64,000 nt of DNA from Bemisia tabaci (GCF_918797505.1 NC_092801.1:32254487-32318486), one strand, 5' to 3'; positions 41,561-53,281 are shown, numbered from the stretch's first letter. Translations and numbers: made by a program. Notes: generated from the sequence alone by a model not told the origin.

Positions 41561-41630
41561 GCTAATCTTGGGATGGGTGATAGGACCAAACGTCCAAAAA
41601 TAAATGTCCAGAGTAAAAAAATTGGCCTCC

Positions 41631-41783
41631 GGCCAATTTATGCGCGGCGCTTCGCGCCGCGTACCGGCGCTACGCGCCGGCATTTGGGGGGCTTCGCCCC
41701 CCCATCCGCTTAGCGGATTGGTGCGGGGACCGCACGGGACTTTCTCGCTCGAGCCGGCGCTTCGCGCCGGCATAGACACTTTT
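41631..41783. repeat. Array of mini-hairpins with GNA triloops (II)
   Basis: TTGGCCTCCGGCCAA, GCGGCGCTTCGCGCCGC, CCGGCGCTACGCGCCGG, GGGGGGCTTCGCCCCCC, ATCCGCTTAGCGGAT, GTGCGGGGACCGCAC and GCCGGCGCTTCGCGCCGGC follow one another. On the minus strand loops are GGA, GAA, GTA, GAA, TAA and so on. Confidence 0.8.
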
Positions 41784-42789
41784 ACTGGAATATTTAGAAA
41801 AATACTGCCAATTTTACAAAATCATAAAGTTTGATTGGAATTTTGATCACAGGATAATAGTTATGAAATTTTTATTCAAACCATTGAACTTCATTGTAAA
41901 TGTCTTCGCGATATGTGGTGAATTCATATATTCGGACTCGACTTGTTGATTTTATGAGGCATCTTCAATTAAATATGTAATTGATTAACTAAGTCTCCTG
42001 TCAAAGATGGCGATCCGTAAAAATCTTAGCTTTTCTACGATTCATTAGGATCCATTAGATTCATTGACATCATACTTCAGATACGATTTTATATTATAAT
42101 CTCTCCTTAAGCACGGTCAAAAGCCATCAAATATCTACTTGAATGGGTAGAATGACTATTCGATGTTCAAATAGTCTTAAAACTAAACGGTTTTCGCTTA
42201 GCATCTCCCAAATTTTAAATTTGGCGGGCGAATCTACCTGCTGGAAGGTTCACGACACGCCCGCCAGGAGCGCCATCTCCTTACCGCGTATCCCCGTAAC
42301 TTAAAGCGAAAACAATAGAGAGCGCCATCGACAAACGTCAACCAGAGACAAGTCAACAAACGTCACGTTATAACTATTATAACCTCCTTCATTAACAAGC
42401 ATTAAATCAGTTATATTTGTGCCGAATTATTACATTATATTTGTGCTTAGTACCTCGTAAAAAGGAACCGCAAAAGATGGAATCTGCCGGGATTCTAAAT
42501 TCATTAACAACAAACATATTAGTTTTTAATAAAGATCTAAGTGTCAGTTCTTGGCGTTAGCTTGATGATTCATAGTACCTTTGTAATGTGAGTATGTATC
42601 TAATTAGTTGTCTAATTTTGCTTTGTGATTACCTACGGAGTAATTTTGGAAATAGTATATGATGCATTATATAATGCATTTGAATTCCTAGGTTTCACCT
42701 GACTCAAAGCGTTTGCTGCTATTATCTAGAAGCGCTCCGACTCATTTATCAGAGAATTGAGCGTTTCCTATCGGCCCCTCTGCAATTAT

Positions 42790-43265
42790 GAGATTAGTCC
42801 ATGAATCCTTTAGGAACTTAAATTAATGACTCAGATGGTGCTTTTGAGCCAACTTTCAAAGAATTAAAGGCATTTTTTCAAAATCTACAGTCCATGAGCT
42901 CTCCGTGTGACCGAAGTGCTCTCCTCGCTATATGACGCGTAACCCTTCAATTTTTAGTTTAGTCCAAAGACCTCGTAGGAACTTAAATTAATGAACCAGG
43001 TGGTGCTCTTATGCCAACTTTTGAAGAATTGAAGGCATTTTTTTTTATTTTTTTTATTTTTTTAAAATTTACAGTCCTTGAAAATGAGCTGTTTCGCGGA
43101 GCAAAGTGCCTACTTTTGGGCCTCGTAATCTCTTGAATTTTGAGTTTAGTCCAAAGATCTTTTTGGAACTTAAATTAATGACCCAGGTGATGTGCTTGAT
43201 GCCCATTGTTAAAGAATTAAAGACATTTTTCAAAATTTACAGTCTTTCAAAATGAGCTTTCCGTG
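42790..43265 (+). repeat. About 170-bp tandem repeat, three units
   Basis: GGAACTTAAATTAATGA recurs near 42812, 42973 and 43164, each followed by GAATTAAAG/GAATTGAAG, CATTTTT, TTACAGTC and a GAGCT.T.CG segment. Units are diverged. Confidence 0.75.
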
Positions 43266-43987
43266 TGATTTTGCTAAAAATGGACAATTGAGCGTAGCCC
43301 CCCCAAATTTTAGCGTACCTCAAAATCGTTGGACGTGCATAAGGAGACCATAGATATGGTGTCCTGTGCCAATTTTGAATGAAATCGAACAGATAGATTC
43401 TGAGATATCGCTGTAGACAGATTTGGGGGACGCCACACGGACGGACACACATTTTTTCAAGTATGGTTATTTTTACTCCTGGGACCTTAAAACGTCTAGA
43501 AATGATGAAATTTCAACTTTTTTTTTTTTTTTTTTTTTGGAGGATGACAATACTTCCTCTCTACCCTATGGGAGCGAGAAAGTAAAAAATGGCCACTGTA
43601 AAAAAAGGCCATGAGAAATAAATTTCCAAGCGTCTGAAATATCCAGTAGCGGTAAAATGGCCCAAGTAAAAAATGCCCGAATAAAGAATAAGGTTAGGAA
43701 AACTTTGTACCACTGCTTCTTCATTATCTCCATGGATAATTCTGTAGAAAGCTTCCAAGCTCACTATTTTGCCGCTTTGTAAAATTATGTCACATTAGGG
43801 CATTCTTGTTTTTGGCTATAACACCGCTACTGGACATTCCATATATTTGGACATGTTTAAAGATGTGGACATTTTTGACTTAGGACATTTTTGTACTTTG
43901 GGCTTTTATTTTTGGACCTTTTGTCCTATTCCCTTGGGATGGAAACTGTATTGTGTTCGGATCGGTTTCTGGCGCAGGGGTATTAGT

Positions 43988-44488
43988 AGACCGAGTTTAG
44001 CAGAAAACATCCAAGCCACATTAGCTATTGCCATTAATTGGACAATTTAATTTTTTACAACACTGGAAAAAAAAAACACATTGGATTTAGAGTCCAGACT
44101 CTTAAAAACATCGACAAGAAAAAGTACTCTTGATTCAATCAGAATCTAGCTTAAATCAAGAACCAAGCCTCTTAATTTAAGCGGATTTCGTTTTGATTCA
44201 AGCAAAAATCCGATTGAATCAAGAGTATTTTTTCTTGTCAATGTCCTCAATGACAAGATGATGACTCAATGATGTCTTTTTTCAATGACTCTTGAAAAAG
44301 AGTCTGGACTCTAGAGCCAATGTGTTTTTTTTTTTTTCCAGTGAAGAGACCATTCGAACGTTTGTGCGGCCTCCTTCGAAAATTTCAAAGGAATTGCTCC
44401 GCACTATGCAGAAGATTCATTAAAAATTGCACAAAAATCCAAAAATCTGTTTCCATGTAAATTAAACTGCCCAGTTACGATTAGTCCA
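43988..44488. mobile_element. H-family MITE hosting A7 (H3)
   Basis: GACCGAGTTTAGCAGAAAAC to ACGATTAGTCCA, split at TTTTTACAA/AAGAGA. Unsplit H copies read TTTTTACAAGAGAACG. Confidence 0.75.
44061..44343. mobile_element. A-family MITE with right-arm rearrangement (A7)
   Basis: CACTGGAAAAAAAAAACACA to TTTTTTTTTTTTTCCAGTG. The right arm is lengthened by about 50 bp of CAATGA/TGACTC words near 44244-44295. AA on both sides of the insertion. Confidence 0.85.
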
Positions 44489-44490
44489 AT

Positions 44491-44698
44491 TAACATTCGT
44501 AGTTTCAATTTCAAATAATAAATTCAAACTTCCCCCTCAAGCAAAACCGGCACAGTGGCGCAAGTTGCTGCAAATTTAAGGAAGCGCGAAGCGCCTTCAA
44601 TTTCACAGGTATGTTTCATGGACTTCCATCAAGCTGGTATAGTTGCATCCATATCAACCAACCAGCCAAAATTGAAGGCGCTATTCTTTGCCCCGTTG
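44491..44698. mobile_element. K-family element (K2)
   Basis: Same order as K1, with inverted GCGCCTTCAATTTC and AATTGAAGGCGC. Lies between two H fragments. Confidence 0.65.
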
Positions 44699-44699
44699 A

Positions 44700-44838
44700 C
44701 GTTTGTGCGGACTACTTTGAAAATTTTAAGGAATTTGCCTCGCACTATGCACAACCGTTTTCAAGTAAAAATTTAAATTGCCCGATTAAATTTGGCAATA
44801 GCTGATGTGGCTTGGTTCCTTTCTGTTTAACACGGTCC
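44700..44838. mobile_element. H-family right half
   Basis: CGTTTGTGCGGACTACTTTG to TTTCTGTTTAACACGGTCCA. No left end. Confidence 0.7.
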
Positions 44839-44883
44839 AAGTCAGCTTGCTGATATCAAGCGGCTATACTGCCTGATATAATA

Positions 44884-45294
44884 CACTGAAAAAAAATTCT
44901 CGGCGTTTTTACCACGGTCCGTTGGTACCTTCACCATCTCACTTTTTTTTACCAATTATTGGTAATTTTACCAAGACAGACTGATAAACTTACCTAAAAC
45001 CGGTATTTTTTACTGTTTTCTTAGGTAAGAATACCACTTTTATTGGTAATCAATTCCCGGTAACTTTGCCATTTTATCTCGGTAATTCTACCAAAGTCGA
45101 TAAAAAATATTGGCGTTTTTACCAAGGTCCAGTAAAATTACCGAGAAAGTTCAATAATTTTACCGAGATTTCTCGGTAAAATTACCAATTCCATAAATGG
45201 TAATTTTATCAAGAAACTGGGATCAAATAGAACCTTGAATTCTTGGTAATTTTACCCTTTTCTTAGTAAATACACCAAGATTTTTTTTTCAGTG
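44884..45294. mobile_element. B-family foldback element, TA duplication (B4)
   Basis: CACTGAAAAAAAATTCTCGG to TTTTTTTTTCAGTG; flanks AATA and TAATG give TA on both sides. Confidence 0.9.
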
Positions 45295-45886
45295 TAATGC
45301 CTGAATAATATTCGCAACCGGTGAAAGTTTAATATCTCTGCCCGTTTGAGACATCTATAAAAACTCGGACATGGATTCCGCATGTTCCTACTCTCTCTAT
45401 AAAGGGAATCTAGTCTCAACTAGAAAAGAAATCGCGATCGAAAATTGGCAACACCGCCGCGATCTCATTACATCTGACTAATGGGGTTAACGCTGCTAAA
45501 AACTCTAAGGCCAACCACTCAAGACACCATTACACACCACTCGTAGAAGGTTCCTCGAAAAACCATCCTTAGTTGCTGGCTGAAATTATCACTTTTTGCA
45601 CTCTGCAAAGAGTGAGCGCTAGGTTTTTGTGGGGAATATTTTAATTAGGGCATGAAGTTCGCTGTATTAATGTTCCGCGTCCATAATACGGCGGTGCAAA
45701 GGGTGCAAAATTCAACACAGCGCAGTGTTGGACGATCATTCAACCATCCTTCCTCTGCACCATGCACTGAAAAAAAATTCTCGGCGTTTTTACCACGGTC
45801 CGTTGGCACCTTTACCATCTCACTTTTTTTTACCAATTATTGGTAATTTTACCAAGACAGACTGGTAAGCTTACCTAAACACCGGT

Positions 45887-46860
45887 ATTAGTGTATTTTC
45901 CGAAGGAAATACACTATTGCATTCTCCCATGATGTCGGACCCAGACCTGAGACATTGTGAAGAGCACCGATCACGGGTCGTAGATCACGAAAATATATGC
46001 TATTCAAATTCATGTGTATATATATATGTAGATCGTCGTTAAATAAAATTAACTAACTAACTGTATGTATGTATGTATGTATTTCCGTATTTTGAAGATT
46101 TTTCGATTTTTGAGTGGTTATATCTTTCTTACGTTGAAAGATATTTTGACCAATTTTTTTGCATTTTGTAGAGACTCATTAGGACTACTATTCTGCGAAA
46201 AAAAATTAAAATTTGAGGCAATAGATTTTGAGGGGTGGGGCTCGAAAGTGGGGGGAGGTCAAATCTTGTCCACTTGATAACTCGAGCGAAAATGAATATT
46301 TTGAGCTGAAATTTTTACGGGTGGTAGTTCTCCCCTAGGACTGGTTTGGTATTGAATTTGAGCTAAATCGGCCGAGCCGTTTAAAAATGGCGAGCTTTGA
46401 AAGTTTTAGGCGAGGGGTGCGCGGCATGAGGGGAGCCGGCCGGAGCAGGGCCGCACAGTGGGTTGGGGGAGAAAGTTTTTGGACAAGCTGATCGTCGCAC
46501 AGTGGGTCAGGGGAAGGAACATTCTGGACAAACTGTTCGTCGCACAGTGGGTCAGGTTAAATGATCTGTTCTTGAACAAAATCTCACCATTTAACCGTCA
46601 CAACCTTTCGCAGCGCGTTCGCTGGCAACGTACGCAACTACTATCTTGTGCTCAAGAAATTAATTCATTCCCTTACAGATTGATCCCCCCCCCCCCCTTC
46701 GGAAAATACACTCTTCCCGCGGTGGACGCGCGGGTCGCTTAAGAAGACAGAACAACTGGAATTGACACTCAAACTAAAAAGCGCGCGCGAAGCGCGCGTC
46801 CTGGGGGGGCTTGGGGGGGCGAAGCCCCCCCAAAAAACCGGCGCGGAGCGAAGCGGAGCG
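45887..46860. mobile_element. Insertion AK in B5
   Basis: A terminal AGTGTATTTTCCGAAGG at 45890 mirrors CCTTCGGAAAATACACT at 46696-46712. A hairpin array follows to 46860. CCGGT on both sides (45882-45886, 46861-46865). Contains AACTAACTAACT and (GTAT)5 near 46050-46080 and three CGTCGCACAGTGGGTCAGG-type repeats at 46450-46557. Confidence 0.6.
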
Positions 46861-46866
46861 CCGGTT
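46783..46866. repeat. Array of mini-hairpins with GNA triloops (III)
   Basis: GCGCGCGAAGCGCGC and GGGGGGCGAAGCCCCCC on the plus strand, then CCGGCGC..GCGCCGG. Orientation is opposite to arrays I and II. Confidence 0.75.
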
Positions 46867-47777
46867 TTTTTACTGTTTTTTTCAGGTAAGAATACCATTT
46901 TTATTGGTAATCGATTCCCGGTCCCCGAAGAAAAATGGATCGTTCCAGCTCATTCAGGATCATTCAATTTTCAATGATCCTGAATGAGTTTCAATGATTC
47001 TTCAATGAGCTTGAATGATCCCGAATGAGCTTGAGTGCGCTGGCTCATTGGATCGTTCAACTTGAATGTGCATCGGGTCATTCACCCAATGTGCTTGAAT
47101 GCCTGGCTCATTCGATCATTCAACATGAATGCACTAACTCGTTGGATCGTTCAACTTGTATAATCAGGATCATTCAATTGAATGATTCAATTTATCAGCT
47201 TATTCAAACTCATTGGGCCAATGATCAGGCTTATCGTAACTGAATCATCGAGAGCATTGAAATTGAACGACCCAACATGCTGGCTCATTCAAGCTTATTA
47301 AATCAACGATCAAGATTATTGAAGTTGAATAAGCCACCAGAATGATATGGATGATATGATCAGCAGATTCGGATATTCAAGTATCGGTCTGATGAGAATC
47401 TATCATAAAGAAATTGTAAAAAGTATAGAAGCAAAAGTACGTGGGTATCCATACTCACTTTGCAGTTTTTCTTCAACAGAAAAATGAAAGGGAAAAAAAA
47501 AAAAAAAAACAAAAAAAAAAAACCTATGATGATAGAAAAAGTTAAAAAAATACAGGCTCACCAGAAAGTTTAATCCAATTCCTTTGAAGTAAGCTCATCC
47601 TCCGCCCTATTACAGTTATAGCGTGAATGTACCTTTAATAAAAGTAGTTTGAAGGTGAAAATTTTTTGCTACAAACCATCTACCTCCACGCTGTCAAGAC
47701 ATGCAAACCACAAAACAGTCATGATGGGAGAGGTTCGTAGCTTTGCCGCCGAGTTGTAAAGCTGCTCTGCTCTGGCT

Positions 47778-48028
47778 CTGCCGTGCCAAGGAAGAACGTC
47801 GTATGAGCCTTCAGACGTTGCCAAATTTCCTCCAATAAAAACCAAATTTACTGGGAAATTGCGGATGTTACTTTCTGAAATTTTCAGATAATTTTGTACT
47901 TAATTTAATCCAAAATAATCTGAACTTTTCAAGGAAAAATATACAAAATGTTTCAAAAATACATGTTTTATCAAGGGAAATTTGGCAACTCTCAAATATT
48001 CATACGGCGTTCTTCCTTAGCACGGCAG
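47778..48028. mobile_element. C-family MITE in AD left arm (C10)
   Basis: CTGCCGTGCCAAGGAAGAAC to CATACGGCGTTCTTCCTTAG then CACGGCAG. The right arm of AD lacks it, so it came after AD formed. Confidence 0.85.
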
Positions 48029-49725
48029 TGCTGCGGGGATACTTCTCATTGACTACTGAAAAAGTTAACTAAAAGGAAACATGTTAAATTAACAGCATAA
48101 CCAAAAAATGTTGAATTGAAGAATGAACGCGCAATTAGAATTACACGAGCAATGTCGCCGTTACTTTGATTTTAAAGAAAGAAAGCAGCAAAAATTACAT
48201 TGGGATATAGGGGTATGTAATTGATTTTGCCTCTGAAATAATTAAATTACCTTAGATGTGCTTTGAATTGAAACAAGGCCGAACGTACTTACAATTTTGT
48301 GCTCGAGTGTTCGTTCTAATGAAGTGTCATCAATGGAGAAAATTTTATCGGAATAAAATTGTGTCTTCGGAACACAAAGCAGTGCATTTGATGGCTGGAA
48401 CACGACTCACAAGTATAAGGTAAGTTCATACTTATAACTGTTAAACAGTCTAGGGAAATAACAAGAGATAGGATTCAAAGCAGTATAGAAGAGAAATTAC
48501 AGAGCAGAGGATTTTAATTATCGAGAAAAGAAGGGTTCCCTCACACAAGCTTTTCCGGTAAATTCGTTAGTCTTATGACAATAAAAAAATGAGCCTTACA
48601 TGATAATATAAAAAATAGAGACAAGAAAGTGACGTAATCGTAGCAACCCTTAAGACAGGAGGATGGAAGAATATTTAAGCAATGTGGCAACGCCGTTACT
48701 TCCCCGCCTCCCGCCACTGGCCACTCTGCAGTTTGCTGCGTGAGGAAAACAAAGGAAGATGCCGTTGAGCAAGGGAAGATTTGGAAATTCCACCCCAAAC
48801 CTACGCGGCCGAGGGCTCGCGGGCTCGCGTTGGTCTGATCTGATCATCTAGGACTAGATTAGTCTTACTGCCTGCGTATCATTAGCGTGTCGCCGCTCAG
48901 ATTTTTCTTCTGTGTTGCTTTAAATTTTCTCGCTTTTTCCCTAGACCGTTTAACAAATTATCAGTATGATCTTACCTTATACCTGTGAGTTGTGCTCCAC
49001 CATCAAATGCACTGCTTTGTGTTCTGAAGATACATTTTTACTCCAATAATATGTCTCCATCGTTGACACTACATTTGAACAAACACTCAAGCACAAAATT
49101 GTAAGTATCTACTGGCTTGTTTCAATTCAAAGCACAATCTAAGTAATTTAATTATTTCAAGGACAAAATCAATTACATATCCTTGTATCCCAATGTAATT
49201 TTTGCTGCTTTCTTTCTTTTAAATCAGAGTAACAGCGATGTCACTCATGCAATTCTAAACGCGCAGTTCATTCTTCAATCAACATTTGTCTGGTTATGCT
49301 GTTAATTTAATATGTTTCTTTTTAGTTAAATTTTTCAGTTGTTGATGGAAAGTATCCCCGCGGCAGCTTTGCAACTCGGCGGCAAAGCTACGAGCCTCTC
49401 CCATCATGACTGTTTTGTGGTTTGCATTCTTGACAGCGTGGGGAGATGGTTTGTAGCAAAAATTTTCACCTTCAAACTACTTTTATTAAAGGTACATTCA
49501 CGCTATTACTGTAATAGGCGGAGCTTACTTCAAGAGGAATTGGCCGAAACTTCTGGTGAGCCTGTGTTTTCTTAACTTTTTCTATCATCATATGTTTTTT
49601 TTCCCCCTTCATTTTTCTGTTGAAGAAAAACTGCAAAGTGAGAATGGATACCCATGTACTTTTGCTTCTATACTGTTTACAATTTTTTTATAATAGATTC
49701 TCATCAACCGAGACCTTGACTCATT

Positions 49726-50180
49726 GAATTCAACGATCAGGATCATTCAAGCTGGTTTGGATTCAACGATCAGGATCATTCAAGCTCGTTGAAATGCAAC
49801 GATCAGGATCATTCAAGCTGGTTGGGATTCAACGATCAGGATCATTCAAGCTCGTTTGAAATCCAATGATCAGATCATTCAAGCTCGTTGAAATCCAATG
49901 ATCCGGATCATTCAAGCTCGTTGAAATCCAATGATCCGGATCATTCAAGCTCGTTGAAATCCAATGATCCGAATCATTCAAGCTCGTTGAAATCCAATGA
50001 TCAGGATCATTCAAGCTCGTTGAAATCCAATGATCCGGATCATTCAAGCTCGTTGAAATCCAATGATCCGGATCATTCAAGCTCGTTGAAATCCAATGTC
50101 CGGATCATTCAAGCTCGTTGAAATCCAATGATCCGGATCATTCAAGCTCATTGAAATCAATGATCCGGATCATTCAAGCT
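49726..50180. repeat. 33-bp tandem array in AD, about 13 units
   Basis: The unit is built on AATGATCCGGATCATTCAAG followed by CTCGTTGAAATCC. 33 bp equals 11 codons, so frames stay open on both strands (plus LKSNDPDHSSS; minus NDPDHWISTSL). The palindrome AATGATCCGGATCATT gives NDPDH in both. Confidence 0.9.
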
Positions 50181-50823
50181 CATTCGGGCGCATTAAAATT
50201 CAATGATCAAGTGAACGATCTGGATCATTCAAATTTGAATGAGCTGACGAAAAACTCATTCAAATTGAATGATCCGGATCGTTCATTTTTCAATGAGCTT
50301 GAATGATCCATTTTTCTCGGGATAACTTTTGCCATTTTTTCTCGGTAATTCTACCACAGTTGATAAAAAAATATCGGCGTTTTTACCAAGGTCCAGTAAA
50401 ATTACCGAGAAAGTTCAATAATTTTACCGAGATTCTCGGTAAAATTACCAATTTCATGAATGGTAACTTTACCATTAACATTACCAGAAAAAACTGGGAT
50501 CAAATGGAACCCTGAATTCTTGGTAATATTCCCCTTTTCTTAGTAAATACACCGAGATTTTTTTTTCAGTGGGAAGTAAGGTTGCCATTAAAAAATATGA
50601 AAAAAAGTAGCCAGATTTATGTTCGTTCGTTTCCGGTCACAGTTAATTTGTTTTCAGTGTGCTTCAACCATTTCCAATCGGAGGAATTTCAGAGGACCGT
50701 GTTCATAGTCGCTCTCGCTTCCTAATAGCGCCATACGGTTCTAATTTTGATCAAGGGAGGTTTTAGAAGATCCTTAACATAGAATCAAAAATAAGACCGT
50801 TTTAACGAATCTTCAGTAAAAAT

Positions 50824-51077
50824 TGGACCGCGTCTAGCCGAAAGGAACCAAGCCACATTATCTATTGCCAAATTTAACTAGGCAGTTGAATTTTTTACAA
50901 GAGAACGTTTGTGCAGATTCCTTTGAAAATTTCAAGGAATTTGATTTATATCATGCAGAAAATTCACTGAAATTTGCACAAAAATCGCACTACAATTTTC
51001 ATGTAAACGAAAACATTTCCCACTAAAATTTGGCAATTATGAATGTGGCTTGGTTCCTCTTTACTCGACGCGGCCCA
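50824..51077. mobile_element. H-family MITE (H4)
   Basis: TGGACCGCGTCTAGCCGAAA to TTTACTCGACGCGGCCCAA; complete. Confidence 0.8.
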
Positions 51078-51268
51078 ATTAACAGCACATCTCTGATTAG
51101 AGTCCCTTGCGAGGGATTACGATGCTTTGCATCTAAAAAAAATTCAAATTACTGAGAAAAACATTTTGTCAGTCTTGAAAATTTTAAGGTAGGCTTGTAC
51201 CTACCTTAAAATTTTTCAATATTCTTTTGTATTCTTACTTTTTTTGCGGAGGCAAATCTTCTTAATCC

Positions 51269-51903
51269 CTAGCAAGAGTCTGTTTCTAAAAGTTACACGA
51301 TTGATTTCCATGCAAAGTACCATGCAAGCTGTTAACGTGGTGATTTATTGCGTATATTTCGAGCCAAAATCCCGGACAAGCCCACTTTTAAAAATGCCAA
51401 AGACTCGAAGGAATTTCAGTAATTTTCGTCGCTCTAATCGTGTTCTACGTGAAATTTTGGCTAAGAAACATATGTATTGTAAATCAGAAAGTTTAAATTC
51501 GTATCTTAACTATTGGTCCATTGGAAACCAAAGAAACGCCTTCAATTAGTCGGCTATGCAAAATGACTGTCGTGACGCACGTATAGTGGTATCACAATTT
51601 CGTATTAAGATTACACAGTGAATTGAAGGCGCTCCTCCCTATCCTATCTTTTTGGCCCTTGCCTGCGGTAGGGAACCTCAATTACTATGCTGCGCTTCGC
51701 TGTTGCACGTCTCTAACACACTAATACCACCATGAAGGAATATTACTCGATGCAGAAGCCTGCTGAACCCGTTGTAACGCGCGATTAGATCCAAGTAGAC
51801 GATTGTATCTCTTTTTTTCTTTCTTTCTTTCTTGTCTTTTTCTTTTCGTTTGAGCGAGGAATTCTAGCAAGAGTCTGTTTCTAAAAGTTACACGATTGAT
51901 TTC
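51269..51903 (+). repeat. Solitary L unit between exact 40-bp direct repeats (L1)
   Basis: CTAGCAAGAGTCTGTTTCTA through ACACGATTGATTTC is identical at 51269-51308 and 51864-51903. Between them, 51313-51865 is collinear with 60172-60720, about 95% alike by eye, including (CTTT)n near 51812. Confidence 0.85.
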
Positions 51904-52205
51904 ATTCGGGATTTGTTGAATTTGTGTTGTTAATAATGGCATGTGGAAGATTCCCTTGAATCGTTCCGCATGCGCAGCCACTGTATGTTCGACACCCATG
52001 AGCTTCGAATTTCGTGACTCCGTAGTTTTAGTCGCAATTCGCGTTGAAATTTCGAATTTTAAAAATTTTGCCAAATTCGTCACGTAAAGGCACCATGATG
52101 AAGCACTCAATTTTTATCAAGGGGGTCGGAATTATTTGGGGAAGTGCTGGAAGAACGCTGTAAAAGCACTGACACTTGTTTTTAAAGTAGACACCCTGTC
52201 ATGAT
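51904..52205. other. E-like debris
   Basis: ATTTCGAATTTT..CGTCACG and AAAGTAGACACCCTG at 52184-52199 match the tail of E elements. No left end. A 129-codon minus frame (51721-52110) spans L1 and this debris and is not a gene. Confidence 0.5.
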
Positions 52206-52862
52206 AGATAAATAGCCCTTTTGCCCAACTATTTCGTGCTTTTATCAATGTTCCGTGTTTACCTACCTGCCCGTCACCCTGTAACGACGTGGGTGGACAA
52301 ACAAGAGCAGAGAAACCCCCTCGTCTCACCGCCTTGAGGGCCCGATGACCTTGATCCGATTTTAACTCCGGGTTTTGAATAATTATAGCTCACACCCACT
52401 TGTTGGTTGCAGAACATAAAATAAAAACATTCTCGTCGCATATAGCATAAGTTTAACGTCGTCACCACCCTCTCAAAGTTGCCGAATTTTCCGAACATGT
52501 TTCGACTCGGTAATATGGGTGCATTTTTATCAAAAGGAACTATACCCGTTGTGATATTATGCCCGTCTTGCATGTTCTCTTGCAGATCTCAGGGCTCGCA
52601 TGTCAGAGTGGCTATGGTTTCTTCCGAATTAAACACTGCCGTGATTTTAACTCCGGTGCGAAGCAAATTCTGAAGGAATGGTGTTAATTTGTTCTCGTTT
52701 AGAAAAGGAAAATAAGAGCGGAGATTTGTAAACACTGCAAACGAGATACGAGGTTTGGGAGTTTGACCGTCGAATAGGACTACATCTTACGATTAAGAAC
52801 TACAAATTTTGGCTCATTCCAGAAACAGCTTATGTGACTGCAGTCTCCTTATACAGGTAGAA
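52206..52862. other. Unassigned stretch with G-like hairpin
   Basis: 52516-52640 has TTTTTATCAAAAGGAACTAT and GCAGATCTCAGGGCTCGC of the G family. The rest is unique. Confidence 0.45.
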
Positions 52863-52967
52863 CACTGGAAAAAAACACATTGGATCTAGAGTCTATACTC
52901 TTAAAAACATCGACAAGAAAAAGTACTCTTGATTCAATCAGATTTAAGCTTACATCAGGAACTCAGT
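52863..52967. mobile_element. Truncated A element (A8)
   Basis: CACTGGAAAAAAACACATTG to AAGCTTACATCAGGAACTC; right arm missing. Confidence 0.8.
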
Positions 52968-53055
52968 AGCATTGGCTGTTTCAAAAAAATTCAAATACTA
53001 CAGTTTTGAAAGATAAAACTAAATGAAAAAAAAAAACTATTAAAAAGCCGAGTTA

Positions 53056-53281
53056 CACTGGAAAAAAAACACATTGGATCTAGAGTCCAGACTCTTAAAA
53101 ACATCGATAAGAAAAAGTACTCTTGATTCAATCAGAATCTAGCTTAAATCAAGAACCAAGCCTCTTAATTTGAGCGGATTTCCTTTTGATGTAAGCTTAA
53201 ATCTGATTGAATCAAGAATATTTTTTCTTGTCAATGTTTTCAAGAGTCTGGACTCTAGATCTAATGTCTTTTTTTCCACTG
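53056..53281. mobile_element. A-family foldback MITE (A9)
   Basis: CACTGGAAAAAAAACACATT to TTTTTTTCCACTG (terminal CAGTG changed to CACTG). Preceded by a host repeat (AGTAGCATTGGCTGTTTCAA) also found around A10. Confidence 0.85.

Larger units (their letters stand above)
41575..43942. mobile_element. Unclassified about 2.4-kb element AE
   Basis: GGGTGATAGGACCAAACGTC then CAAAAATAAATG at the left mirrors CTTTTATTTTTGGACC then TTTTGTCCTATTCCC at the right. Contains a hairpin array and a three-unit tandem repeat. No transposase-like frame seen. Confidence 0.5.
46923..50322. mobile_element. 3.4-kb foldback element AD
   Basis: Terminal CCCCGAAGAAAAATGGATC mirrors GATCCATTTTTCTCGGGA. The arms (46923-48470 and 48935-50322) stay collinear and inverted for about 1.3 kb: GCAAAAGTACGTGGGTATCC, CAAACTACTTTTATTAAAGG and TCATGATGGGAGAGG have partners. 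The loop 48471-48934 is unique, with GC-rich parts. C10 interrupts the left arm. No recognisable transposase. Confidence 0.8.
45765..50571. mobile_element. B-family element in three pieces (B5)
   Basis: Pieces 45765-45889, about 46861-46922 and 50323-50571 join in order to one B element, from CACTGAAAAAAAATTCTCGG to TTTTTTTTTCAGTG. The gaps hold the AK block and the foldback AD. Confidence 0.85.

Noticed and set aside
46050..46085. AACTAACTAACT(GTAT)n as a non-LTR retrotransposon tail
   Set aside because: No reverse transcriptase or endonuclease sequence upstream. It could equally be a simple microsatellite inside AK.
49726..50180. 33-bp array as a CRISPR
   Set aside because: The units are contiguous tandem copies with no unique spacers, in a eukaryotic foldback element.
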